A stretch of DNA of 64,000 bases from positions 3,229,303-3,293,302 of the forward strand of contig CAJINV010000008.1 in the NCBI GenBank assembly GCA_905178155.1, written 5' to 3'. Shown piece after piece: positions 22,301 to 32,383 of the stretch (positions are counted from its first letter, which is position 1; each line of letters opens with the position of its first letter). A model generated the notes under the pieces. That model did no database searches. It saw only the letters and a list, made by a program, of their open reading frames with translations, and was not told where the DNA came from. The DNA is from Amoebophrya sp. A120. Lineage: Eukaryota > Sar > Dinophyceae > Syndiniales > Amoebophryaceae. The translations under genes and the position numbers were made by a program.

Positions 22301-22689
22301 ACCACAAAACCATACACTCACTTTGTCTTTGACAGATACACCGCACCACAAATTGTCGGCCCAGTCAGTTCACGAGCAATGAGGATGAGCATGAAAGAAC
22401 TATATAGCGCTTCAACAACGTATGCGCTGCCTGCAAAAATGCCGATGAGGTGGGCGCGACAGTTCCTGTTTTCATACTCGTCTCCGTCTTCTCCATGGCG
22501 CAAGGCCAGGCTGAAATACCCGGAACAGTAATTCTCGGGAACATTCAAATCGTCGTTCGGGCACAAATTGCCCTTGAAACGCGGCTTCCCATTGGCCCCA
22601 CGCCGTCGCGGGGGTTTTCCGTTGGCCTTGGAAACATGACGCCGGTCGCCTTTACGGCCGATGTATGTGCTGGAGAGATTTCCAGACAT
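19304..22689 (-). CDS. unknown multi-exon protein with acidic then basic C-terminus
   Basis: I do not recognise this protein. The start is MSGNLSSTYIG at 22689. Exons seen are about 22689-22440 (GRKGDRRH, RRRGANGKPRFKGN, LCPNDDLNVPENYCSGYF), about 22295-22065 (ITFADGCGFPLRCHNGGKHI, VPWKHFLQPRFEYLQ), about 21905-21845 (EYYVETVAPGTDEVQYYVRL), about 21520-21444 (NMNFDKPGPDEMAWWEAQI), 19751-19455 (KLNLDEVLKAQAEQEDNEAD, then an acidic and a His/Arg/Ser-rich part) and 19370-19304. The last junction, RYRN to RRSFRCAG, uses GT-AG and ends in a basic tail. Cys residues in exons 1 and 2 could bind metal. The intron before the fifth exon holds the 1.5-kb duplicated insertion. Several inner boundaries are approximate. 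Confidence 0.55.
19716..21261. repeat. 1.5-kb GC-rich insertion between 44-bp direct repeats
   Basis: The 44-bp stretch at 19716-19759 recurs at 21218-21261 with two mismatches. On the gene strand each copy consists of a splice acceptor (CATACAG) plus the first 37 nt of an exon coding LNLDEVLKAQA. Between them lies DNA that is very GC-rich from about 20200 to 21215, with a short AACCGAAAACCGAAAACCG tandem at about 19826. Long ORFs in the GC-rich part occur in all frames and look like stop-poor noise. Confidence 0.75.
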
Positions 22690-22701
22690 TTTGATGAACA
22701 T

Positions 22702-24139
22702 CTATGGTTTGCTAGATGAAAGAATTAGACTGTACAACACAATTGCGTTTTACGAAAAATGCTTTTGTTTCTTGCTTGCTTTTAGAAGTAGCTGCCGTAT
22801 TTACGTTCACAATCTCGCTTTGAGCAGTCGTTCTCGCTGTGCTTCTGCTTGTCTTTAGCTTTACACTGAAATCTTTTACATGCGTTGCATTTATATTCGT
22901 ATTTGTAAGCACTTCGAACGAGAGAGAAACTTTTCTGAAAGAAAAATAGGACAGTAGGAAAGATTTTTGTGTCTACATTGAAGATGTTGACTCGAACTTT
23001 ACGATGCGCCAATGCTTTTTACAAATACAGATAGAGAAGTCGCTTTCTACGACAAGAACGATGCCGCGGATTTACAGTCTACGCACGATAACTTTCGCTG
23101 TAGTCTTGAATGTTCACGATGGACTGACTCATGGTCATGAGAGAGACAGACACGTCCACCAGATAAGCCACAGCGAAACTGACCACCAAAATGCGCTTTT
23201 TTGATTGAACTTGAAGTTGAACCGAACGTTGACCGTGTCGTTTTGGATTTTCGTTTTGACGAGTAAATTAGATCCGCGTCACGAAAATTATGCCAGCACT
23301 TCTAGAGAGTACATCGATCTGCTTTGTTCTCGCAACACACGTCGTCGACTTCGATACACGATAAGACATGAAGAGGATCGCGACGAGGATGGAGCTTTTC
23401 TTGCGAACTGCCATTCACAGTATGCCACTGTACTAGATCTCTTTCCTATATGTGGTTCGTCTCTTATCTTTTGTTGCAACCTGCTATAGGAGAAGTTCGT
23501 ATTTGCGGCGCCGAGAAGACTTTTTGATGTACAAAAAGATTTTTTTTATGGCAACTACACTTATTCGTCCTTCCAATAGGTTACTGAGGTGCGAAATCGA
23601 AAATCAGTTAAGTGCAGTTCACAATTGAAGATCTACCAGATAGAGGCGCAGCTTTTCAATGCATTTCATGTGACTAAAAAACACTCACACGCGCGGCTTG
23701 TTGCCCTCTGCGCTTTAAGCTTCGCACCACCACCAGCAACTTCCAATTCACAGCTAGACCCGTTTCCGAAAGCTCCAGAATTATCTGCAAAAAGACCTAT
23801 TTAGCACAAGCGCAACCGAACAGACAGGCGAAACGAACAACATCCGGCAGTCGGATTACATCCAGAGAAGGACGACGCGGCAACAGTTTCTTTTTTGTAG
23901 AAAGTCATGTACAAATCAAGGAATTCTCCGCGGAGGTACTTGAGCAAGTACATCTAGTTTGTTTCCTCGGGAGCTGCGCAAAACATTTGCAACGCTGCTA
24001 AATCGGCTAGAGAACGATGACCTCGTCGAAGTAGCACAAACACTATGAAGTTGAAGAAAGTACTTAGATGAACTGACTTTATTTCGTTAACAGTACGACA
24101 TACTTATTTTCAATATCGGTCGTGCTCGGATGTTGAAGA
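22702..24139. other. intergenic region
   Basis: AT-rich, no gene supported. Contains the second copy of the conserved 39-bp motif at 23483. Confidence 0.5.
23483..23521. promoter_or_regulatory. conserved 39-bp intergenic motif, copy 2
   Basis: Matches 18856-18894 at 36 of 39 positions, including the palindrome GGCGCC. It lies about 794 bp upstream of the start codon of the gene at 19304-22689, in the same relation as copy 1 to PDI. Function unknown. Confidence 0.4.
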
Positions 24140-27100
24140 TCATGTCTCATCTTCCACGCCCTCGAATAAAGTTGCGTCGCCACTGCTGGGTTCAGGTTTC
24201 AACTTGGCTACTACACCGGCCAGCCTAGCGCGTCGCTGCTCGAGCGCCGCGGCCCCGGGCGGTTGTGGTGCAGCCATTGGAGTGGCCGCGAGGGGAACCT
24301 TGTTCGCCGGCTTCGTTTCCACCTCGTCTCCAACTTTATTAGGCAAGGCGCCGGCCCGCGCCAAGGCTAACGTCCCGGGCATCGGAGGTGCCGGCGTGAA
24401 ACCCGCGAAGAACATGTCTGGCTGCATGCTCGGGTAGCTCGACCCAACCATCGTGTTCAGAGTTGAATGCTCCGCATTTTGCGAATGTGGAAGGAAAAAG
24501 GATTTCATCCCAACTTAACATTATTCCGACTGCACGATCTGATAAGTATCATTTCTTTTGAAACACGGGAAAAAGTCTTAGAACTAGAAGCAGAGGGACG
24601 CCGACCTGCCTCCCAGTACCGCCTGACGAGTCAAAATGATTTCTTCCAGTGGTCGACTTTTTCATGCCCAAAGTGCAAATTGTGCGACGTGTAGCTCCAT
24701 GCATACCGACCGCCCATGTGCGCGCGCAATGCCAATGGCTAGTGATAGTGAATACAAATATATTAGAAATAAAACGAAAACAAACAAGGCACCAGTTTTT
24801 ATGCTAGAGGAAGAACTTTCTGGCCTCGCATGCACAAGATTGAATGCTGACGTCTGACAGACGTCGTCTCGAATACAGTTTTACGAAATTGTGCAGCGGA
24901 ATTGGAGAGACGAAAATCCTTTTTCCCCGCATATGTTCATCAGGTCTTCCGCACCCAAGCCGTCTTGCTCTAGAGGGCCAGTTCCCCCCTTGCTCTTCGA
25001 TTTTTCCAGTTTTTTCTTTGCGCGGTTGCCGTATCTCTTTCCGGCTTTATTCGGTCCCTCTTGTTCTCCTTCTCCCTCAACATCTTCAGACCCGAGGCAG
25101 CAAAAAGCCCAGACGCACAACAAAATCGTCACCAAGGCCAGCACGGACGAACCGATCACGATCCCCATCGCTTTCCAGGTGAGCGCACCAAGGCAGCTCT
25201 CACTGTCATCAGCGTCGTCCTCGTTCGTGTCTTCAGTGGTCCCATTGGTTGTAGCGGAGCTCCTTCCCAGTTCTTGTTCAGAAGTCCTCTCGTTAATACG
25301 CCCGCTCCCTGCTTGCCCCGTCGAATTCTTGTCCGACGCAGGGAATTGATCGAAAAACAAATCGACGTTTGTGTAGTCGGGCAAGGGGTGGGTCCCTCCG
25401 CCCTGGCCAGGACCACCTCCCGGCGCATTAATCTCCTCCGCTACCCCAGGAGGTGTTGATCCACCTGAGAAAGTAGTTGTAGTTCTACTTTTGGTCTTCA
25501 CAATATAGGGGTGCGCGGTCGTAACCGCAGTCCGTCCCGACCACTCGCAGCCGACTAAAGGAATCTCTGTTATTTTGGAGGTAGAGTTGATGTGCCCCGG
25601 CCCCTCAGTGGCCGCGAAATAGTTCTGCCACCGCATGGTGCAGGGCCGCTGCTCTTTCACCACATCTTCCAGCGCGATGTCCAATCGGACCCACTCTCCG
25701 AGGGCAATGCGGCCCGTACGCGCAAGGCGAATTTGGTTGCCCCACGTGTTGAAGGGTAGGAGTATGAAAATGAAAAATGATCCCACCCTCCCCATAGATA
25801 GTACTCAACTGGAACATTGGCGTCCTGTGATAATTCGGGTACTACTCAAATCAGCTCTGTCTTGCACCAAAGAAGCACATGTCTTCGTTCGGTCTGCGAC
25901 CTTTTTGCGTGTGTACTGTCGTCTAGTAGTGGCTGAGACCCACGGCCGAAGTCGTGTCTGCTCTAGGCTAGTAGAACGCATTAACACAGATTGCCGAAAA
26001 TGCAAGATGTGCATTGAAGCTTGTGCTTCTTGTGCATGCAATGCAGAGCTTTTTTAATGGCCAAATCCAGCATCAGACACCCCCGTTTCTTGGTGAAAGA
26101 ACATCCGGAGGGGGGACTTATTTTCCTCGCGATACGGAGAGCCGCTTCGTCTTCGACGATTTGCTTTTGGAGATCGTCTTGCCGGTCCTGATTAATATCG
26201 CTTTCTGTTCCACCTCCGAGGTTCGTGTCCTGCAGCTCTCCTCCATTTATTCCCGCTCGGGCTGCACCACCAGCTGCGTCCTTATCCATTTTTTCGCTCT
26301 CTTCGTCCTCGTGTGCGGTCACTACTAAGACAACGCAGGACCCTTCCAAGGCGTCCCACAACTGAAAGAGTCCAGACTTGGAGTTCGCACTGCCATCCGC
26401 CCTCCAGTCCCAGGTCGGTATGCCCCGAAAAAGGATGATGACCGCAAGAGTTCGTACAGTGTATGATAATTTCAGTAGCTAAGCCAACATGAACAACATG
26501 ACGAGTGAAGTCGGATGAAAAATATTTGGAAGGTATTTTTCAAAATTTGCAAGAATGCAATTCACGACGCCTGATCGTATCTATAATGCGATCTATCATC
26601 CTTGTGCCGGGCGTAGACCTGTACCGGAGCAAATTATGGAGAAAAACCACCGCATACCTTGGCTTGCTTTCGTGCCCACCTTCTTCTCCAGTACTACAGG
26701 TTTCCGCAAGTTGCTGCTTCAGCCACGTTGCGCTGGAGGCCAGCTGGTTTAGGCTGTGACAGTCCTTCCAAGATAAACTACTTCCAGTGCCGGTACTTGT
26801 TTCCTCATCTTGCGCGGCGATTTTGTCCAGGCTATCGGTGCTGCTTTCGCCACACTGCTGATATCCTCCCGCCATGTAGTCGTCGCGGCACGTGTCCTTA
26901 TACTTGGACATCAAGGAACTGCTCGCGTCCTCTACTTTGCCGCAGGCTTGCTCGATTTCGGATCGATTTTCCGTGTACTCGCTTCCGAGACGCAGGCAAT
27001 CTTTCTTCGCCCGGAAAAGCTCCTCGCACACGCCTATCAAATGCAAAAATGTCTGGGTCTGGAAGATTTCTAGATTTGTCATGCATATTTTCCACGACCC

Positions 27101-29828
27101 ATGATGTCTGTGATGCATGCCGTAGCATCATAGATCTTTAGAGGGCCTTGTGATACCTCTACCGCATGAGAAATGCCCTCTCCACGCAGGACAAACCCGA
27201 CCCCTCTTGCTGCTCATGCAATACAGATTTTTTCAGAATCCAGAGATAGCATCACAACTTACATCCTTCCAGACCCAGATGACATTTTTGCAGTTGATAA
27301 CGCCGTCAAACGCCGGGTGCTCGTGTATCAAAGTGAAAAATCCCCCCTCCCCATATTGAAACGGAAACTTCTGTTGCTGGGCGTGTGTACACAAATCAGC
27401 CCTGTATTGCAGTGAGGCACTACAGGGCATAGCCTCAGCCTGCTTAGGGGCGTTTTGTTGTAGGCGCTCAGCATAGCAGAGGCCTGCGATGTTGGTGAAA
27501 CAGCATTACAAATCGCCTCCAGAAGGCGGCGGGTTCTTTGGATTTGCCTTCTTGCAAGAGAGACAGGATTTGTGGTCACAAATCAGCATCACAAATTTTT
27601 AGGAGCATACCTTTTCAATGTGGGGAGGGGGGATTTTTCCTCACAGTATCGTGCAGCGCGAAGAACCGCACCCGGTGGTTTCGCATCACTGAGAAGGCGT
27701 ACGCAGCGGAAAACTTGTCGAAAGCATCGACGGTTCCGCCCTGCGAGACCGCCCGCGGGAACCGGTCACTCACCAGATCCTCCGGCTTCGCCGCGCTCTG
27801 GGCCTGGAACACCAGCGCACGCATCCACTGCAGCCAAGCCATCACATTCCCACTGTAGCCGAACTTGTACGCTTCTCCGTGGTCCCACAGCGGCTGGTGC
27901 TCCGCGTGCCCGATCTCATTGCCACCGAGCACCGGATACAGATTCACCTTGTAGGGGGCCACGGCACCACCAGCAGCTGCATTTCTTCTGGTTCCTGTCC
28001 CTGCAGCTACACTACCATCCGCTGGATGCAAATAGTTTGGGAAATTTCCCACAATATTCTCGAAGTACGATTCGATCGGTATCGCCGTTTTTGCCCCTTT
28101 TTCCACCAGATCTCCCAGAACCACCACGTCGCGCAGCACGTCCTGGCCGTTTGTTAGGGAGGTCAGGATACCGCTTTGCTCCAGCTTTGCCTTCGCCGAC
28201 AAAGAATACAAGGTTCTTTCATGAGGACTAGAAGTTTCAGCGGCATTTCTAATTCCCGCCGGACTCGCGAACGCGGCTAGGGAGAAGAAGTCGAGCTCTG
28301 CGGATAAGGGGGGCGACGTTTCTGATGCCTCGGCGAAATTTTGGTGTTCCCACAGCCTGTACTCATCGAAGCTCTCGATTTCAGGAATTTGCAGCTCTTC
28401 ACTGCTGCATCTCGTCACTACTTCCCCGTTTGTCTTCACGAACTTCTTGTAGAACCCATCCGTCGTACAGACGTTGACGTTTTGAAAAGGATTCACCGGT
28501 TTCGTCTGTTGCTGCCACAATTGGAAGAACGGCCTGCTATAATTTTCATTTGGGATGCTTGGTGGAGGCTCTGCTGCATCTCGTGGGTTGGTTGGAGGCA
28601 AATAGTGGGGCGCAGGATGTGCTGGTGGCGCCAAAACGGCTCTGACTTTTGGACTGCGGGCAGGAACAGTTCCCGCCGAAAACGAGCGCTCCCCTCCGAA
28701 CGGCCTTAATGTGGGAGGTTTATTTTCGAAGGTCTTGTAGACCTGAGGGACATCAGGGACAGGATCAGGACCGCCACTATCTTCTCCTCTACCCCCTGAA
28801 GATGAAGATGCCATGGTCTGGCTCTCGTCACTGGCGGGCAGACTGCCTGAGACCAACTCACCATCGTGTTCATGCGCCTGCTGTGCCCCAGACGAGACGG
28901 ACGGAAAAAAGTCGTGGGCTTTAGTATCAACATCATGCAACGACCACGCGGATCTGGCTGTAGTTTCATGTGAATCGTATGATCCAATATTGGAAACGTC
29001 GGCGTGGAGGTCTTTGATGTTGTCTAAGCGGACGAACTCGCGATCGTCTACTTCTCGCAGCGCTTGCTCCGCGAAGATCTTCCGCGGTTTCACTGGATCA
29101 GTTTCTAGGCCTCCTGCTGTAGCTCCACCAGCTGCACTGTAGTCGAGCAGAACTACATCATGCGCTTGGTGAGCGCGATCCAGTAGTACTTGGAGCTCCT
29201 CATTCTGCGCAGCTGGACGACCTGGAGCAGTACTTCTAGCCGTTTTGGTTTTATAATTTTTTCCATGAGCTTCTGCTGCAGCTCCTGTGTCTAAAAATAA
29301 TGTCGCGGCGGGGGTTCTACTACTCCGAGGACTTCTCTCCTTCGTCTCGTCTGACTCCGATGCGATGATGATGTGGTCCTCTGCACTTTTTATTTTGTTT
29401 CGATCAGAAACGACCTCCGTGCTCTGCTTGGGAGAAGCACCGGATATTAACGCGGAGGACGTCGACGTCGAGAGAACTTTCACCTTCCTTGCCCTTCTGC
29501 TTATCCCACCTTGTTGACCCTGCCTTTTCTGAAGGAACAAGAACCGCGATGAAGCCGCATGTCGCTCTAGTTCTTGTACTTCTTCGTCGGCTACTGTTGC
29601 AGTTCTCGACGGGGCGCTTGCACTAGTTTTTCCTTTGGCCGCAGCTCCTGCGATTGCTCCACGCAGCTGCGAATGTTGCTGCCTTTGGCTTTGCTTCTCC
29701 GACAACAATAGATCGCTTGCAGGAGGTCCTGCAAAAGCGAAAATAAAGCTTCCTCCAGGCCGACTGAGGGTGTTGAGCAGAAACAAGGTCTGCTGCAAGG
29801 TGTGGTGTCTCGACCACGCCGGCATCAA
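24140..29828 (-). CDS. large membrane-anchored protein, purple-acid-phosphatase-like
   Basis: Exons are about 29828-27649, 27325-27300, 27034-26680, 26478-26135, 25762-24934 and 24458-24140, roughly 1,350 residues. The N-terminus has a hydrophobic segment suited to a signal peptide (TLFLLNTL...FIFAFAG). About 400 low-complexity residues follow. Then come motifs in purple acid phosphatase order: VVVLGDLVEKG, YPVLGGNEIGH, RVRFFALHEHPAF, TWLKQQLAE, SCGHHPFSGH and VVLVVTAHEDE. They deviate from the usual GDxxY, GNHE and GHxH, so activity is doubtful. A transmembrane helix (MGIVIGSSVLALVTILLCVWAFCCL) lies in exon 5, before a Lys-rich cytoplasmic tail. Frames conflict inside exon 4: GHHPF and the following VVTAHEDE are in different frames. 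Family call is tentative; the gene structure is better supported. Confidence 0.6.
24459..24933. mobile_element. intron element (duplication TGTTC)
   Basis: Shared inverted block GGAAAAAGGATTTC lies near the left end and its partner near the right end, which closes with CCCCGCATA. TGTTC flanks the element at 24454-24458 and 24934-24938. The left end is AGAG rather than TAT. Removal joins AEDLMN to TMVGSSYPS in frame and adds a C-terminal exon to the phosphatase-like gene. Confidence 0.8.
25763..26134. mobile_element. intron element, family C (duplication AGGAG/CGGAG)
   Basis: Starts TATGAAAATGAAAAATGATC followed by CCACCCTCCCC, and ends GGAGGGGGGACTTATTTTCC then TCGCGATA. The flanks AGGAG (25758-25762) and CGGAG (26135-26139) differ at one base. 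Removal joins EAAL to PFNTWGNQIRLA in frame. Confidence 0.82.
27035..27299. mobile_element. intron element, family A (duplication ACGCC)
   Basis: Ends TATCAAATGCAAAAATGTC and GACATTTTTGCAGTTGATA form a nearly perfect inverted pair, with TCTGGGTCTGG inside. ACGCC occurs at 27030-27034 and 27300-27304. Removal joins PAFDG to VCEELFRAKK. It carries the shared internal TGCAATACAGATTTTTT. Confidence 0.92.
27326..27648. mobile_element. intron element, family C (duplication TCGTG)
   Basis: Starts TATCAAAGTGAAAAATCCCC and ends GGGGATTTTTCCTCACAGTA, with the CCCCCCTCCCCATAT inverted pair. TCGTG flanks the element at 27321-27325 and 27649-27653. Removal joins RVRFFALH to EHPAFDG in frame. Only 26 bp separate it from the family A element at 27035. 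Confidence 0.92.
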
Positions 29829-31500
29829 GCAAGAGGTGTCAACACGCGAGCAGGACGATTATTTGCAAACGTGGGTGAAAATGCTGACAGCAAGCTTTCA
29901 CTTTCAAGTTTTCCGCTGGTGCATGAAAGTCACACATTGGTTGGTTCGTTGTGGGGAAAAAATGTAAGTACTTAAGTTTATCTTTGCAGGGGCGAGTAGA
30001 TGATCAAGACTACATTTACTGGCATTTGCTAATCAGGAGGCTGGCAACGCATGCACCTTAGGTGCATGCGTTGTAGGTTGTACAGGGATATTTTATCAGT
30101 CTCAGCGGGATGCCATGCATCACCGTGACTTATATCGTCGCCATGGCAAACACGTCGTTCTGGGGGGTGTACATCTACATTCTGAAGAACTTCATAATGA
30201 ATGTTGGGAGATACAAACTTACACCTATAGTCTTGGTTTGAGAAATCACAATCAGCCGGCGCTTTTGATAATTAAAGGCGCAACTACTACTGCACGGGTA
30301 AGTCAGTGCCTGATCCTGTTGGAATTCTTATAATTTCAATTTGCATATTCATACATAATTCCCCCGGGTAGAAGGGTCCACACTCTTCTATCTGTTAGAA
30401 GTTAGGCCCAGGAACGGTCCAAACAAACCAGGAAATCGTGACCAGATACAACGGAAGAGCACAGCGGAATGAAACATCTGGCTGCGATAGAACGAAGATT
30501 TTTCTGTACGACTACGAGAACGAAGCATGGAACGACTTGTACGACAAGAACGACAGTATCAGTATCTTCATGTTATACAGCGTCAATAAACCATCAATGC
30601 GGCTTCAACCAACGATATCAAGCTGTTTATTCTTATCGGCACGAACAAGAAGTGAATCTTGACGAGTTACAAGTTCATTGCATCGTTCCAGATGTCGTAT
30701 CCTCATCTGTGAGCAAAGCGATGTACGTGGACGCGCATTAGATGAGCAGTGGTCAACATGATAGTTGCTGTGCTGGAGCAGAGTAACGCAGGGAGGGTCT
30801 TGCGAACAAAAAAAAGGCAAACAGAGCCCAACTCACCACCTCCAGGGTTTGCAATTTGTTGCCTGCTCCGGTTGACCGAAAACAAACAGTAACACGAAAA
30901 ATGCTACGCAAATCGCTGCGGTTGACATACGAAAATTGATTGGCTTTTTCATTGCATCTATCAAGGAAATCATGAGAACCTAAATTTTTCTCGAAGAACA
31001 ACAACAACAATGAGCGCGATACACAATCTTGCATTGGAATACAGCGAGCTACTCCATTAAAAAAAAAACGCAGAAACAGAAAGTGAATGCAAAAATCGGC
31101 AGGAAGACAATATTGCTATTTGTACCGTCTATCAGATACCTACCAAAAAAACAAAGAGCCACTCGCTTCCGATCGGTCGCCTCTTGTTGATGCGTTTGCT
31201 TCGAGAATTTTTGCGCAAAGACTTGCTTCTGGATTCGAAATTTTGTTACGGTAAGTAGTGCCAGTTCTTGAGTGCATAAATTTACCTAAAGGAAGCATAA
31301 TTGTATCGGTGTGTATTCCATTGCAATTCAGTTTCTTTTATTTTATTGACTTGTCAGAATTCGTCTATCTAATTAAGTGCCAACTTCTTCTCGCTGATAG
31401 CCATGAGTATTGACAGAAGAAGAGCACGAACAGGCTCGCAAAAAAGGCATCAGACTCCTTTCCTCTTGTAAAATTATTTGCAATAAACAGGTAAAAAGGC
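29829..31500. other. mostly unassigned region with a perfect hairpin
   Basis: No gene supported with confidence. A perfect inverted repeat lies at 30045-30073. Fragments near 30850-31020 on the minus strand look weakly coding but cannot be joined convincingly. Confidence 0.45.
30045..30073. repeat. perfect 13-bp inverted repeat
   Basis: CAACGCATGCACC, a 3-nt TTA loop, and its exact complement. Lies about 220 bp upstream of the start codon of the phosphatase-like gene. May form a hairpin; role unknown. Confidence 0.7.
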
Positions 31501-31559
31501 ACCACACGACTGCACACGAGGCAGATAGAGGCAATGTCACACATAAAAGGAAACAGAAA

Positions 31560-32085
31560 GTGATTGCAACTACACTGAGGGCAGCACCACGCGTCTACAG
31601 TCATCAAGCGCTATGCTTCGTCTCCACTCTTCCGTTTTTCTCATTCCTTCAAATATCTTCCGAATCCGATTTCGAACCGTGTAAGAGGCTTTGTAGTATG
31701 TGAAGTGTTCTTGTACTGTACTGTAGCAAAAGGAGCGTGAAAAAAAAGCAGGGAGCGGCAAAGCCATACCTGTAGGCCTTGTTGCAGCTTTTGCGACGCA
31801 CTCTGACTGAAGTTGTAACTGAGACAACAATCTGCGAGAAAACTCAAAGCTGACAAAATCTACGGTATAGTGCTGCTTTGCTTGGTACACACGAGAAAAA
31901 TGGACAGGTGATGGATTTAAAGACTACAACTAGTTGAAATTTCGGGTCGGATAGAAATCATTCAGGAATGTTGCAAGAACTTTGTTTAGTGGTTCGGTGG
32001 ATCGATGAAACAAGCATGCTCTTACTTCTGCCTCCGACGCGAGGTGGGGTAGTTTTCTACTCCTCTCTGCCATTCTTGCCTTTGA
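31560..32085 (-). CDS. possible small multi-exon gene, unknown
   Basis: A possible start MAERSRKLPHLASEAE lies at about 32074 with a GTAAGA donor after it. A second exon at about 31820-31780 (SECVAKAATRPT) has TTCAG before it and GTATGG after it. A third, at about 31690-31570, reads RNRIRKIFEGMRKTEEWRRS. Splice sites make these plausible exons of one short basic protein, but I recognise no domain and the phase of the last join is not confirmed. Confidence 0.3.
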
Positions 32086-32383
32086 AAATCTATGCGTTCT
32101 CTCGAGGACGAAAAAGGTCCTCCCACGCTTGAAAAAAAAACTTCGCGAACTGAAAGTACTGGTAAAGTGAAAATCGAGGTAAAAGAAAAAGCAACTTCAA
32201 ACAAATTGTACACAGTAAAATGGATGCGATGAAACTCGTGTCCCTTTGATAAAGTAGTTTCGTTTTGGTTTATTTATTGACATGAAAGTTTTACCCCGAA
32301 CTCAAGCGCGCCGTACTTTTTTATCGGAGAGAAGACTTTTCGACTGGTCCGTTCTCGTCGTTCTGGTCGAAAGTAGTCGCCTT

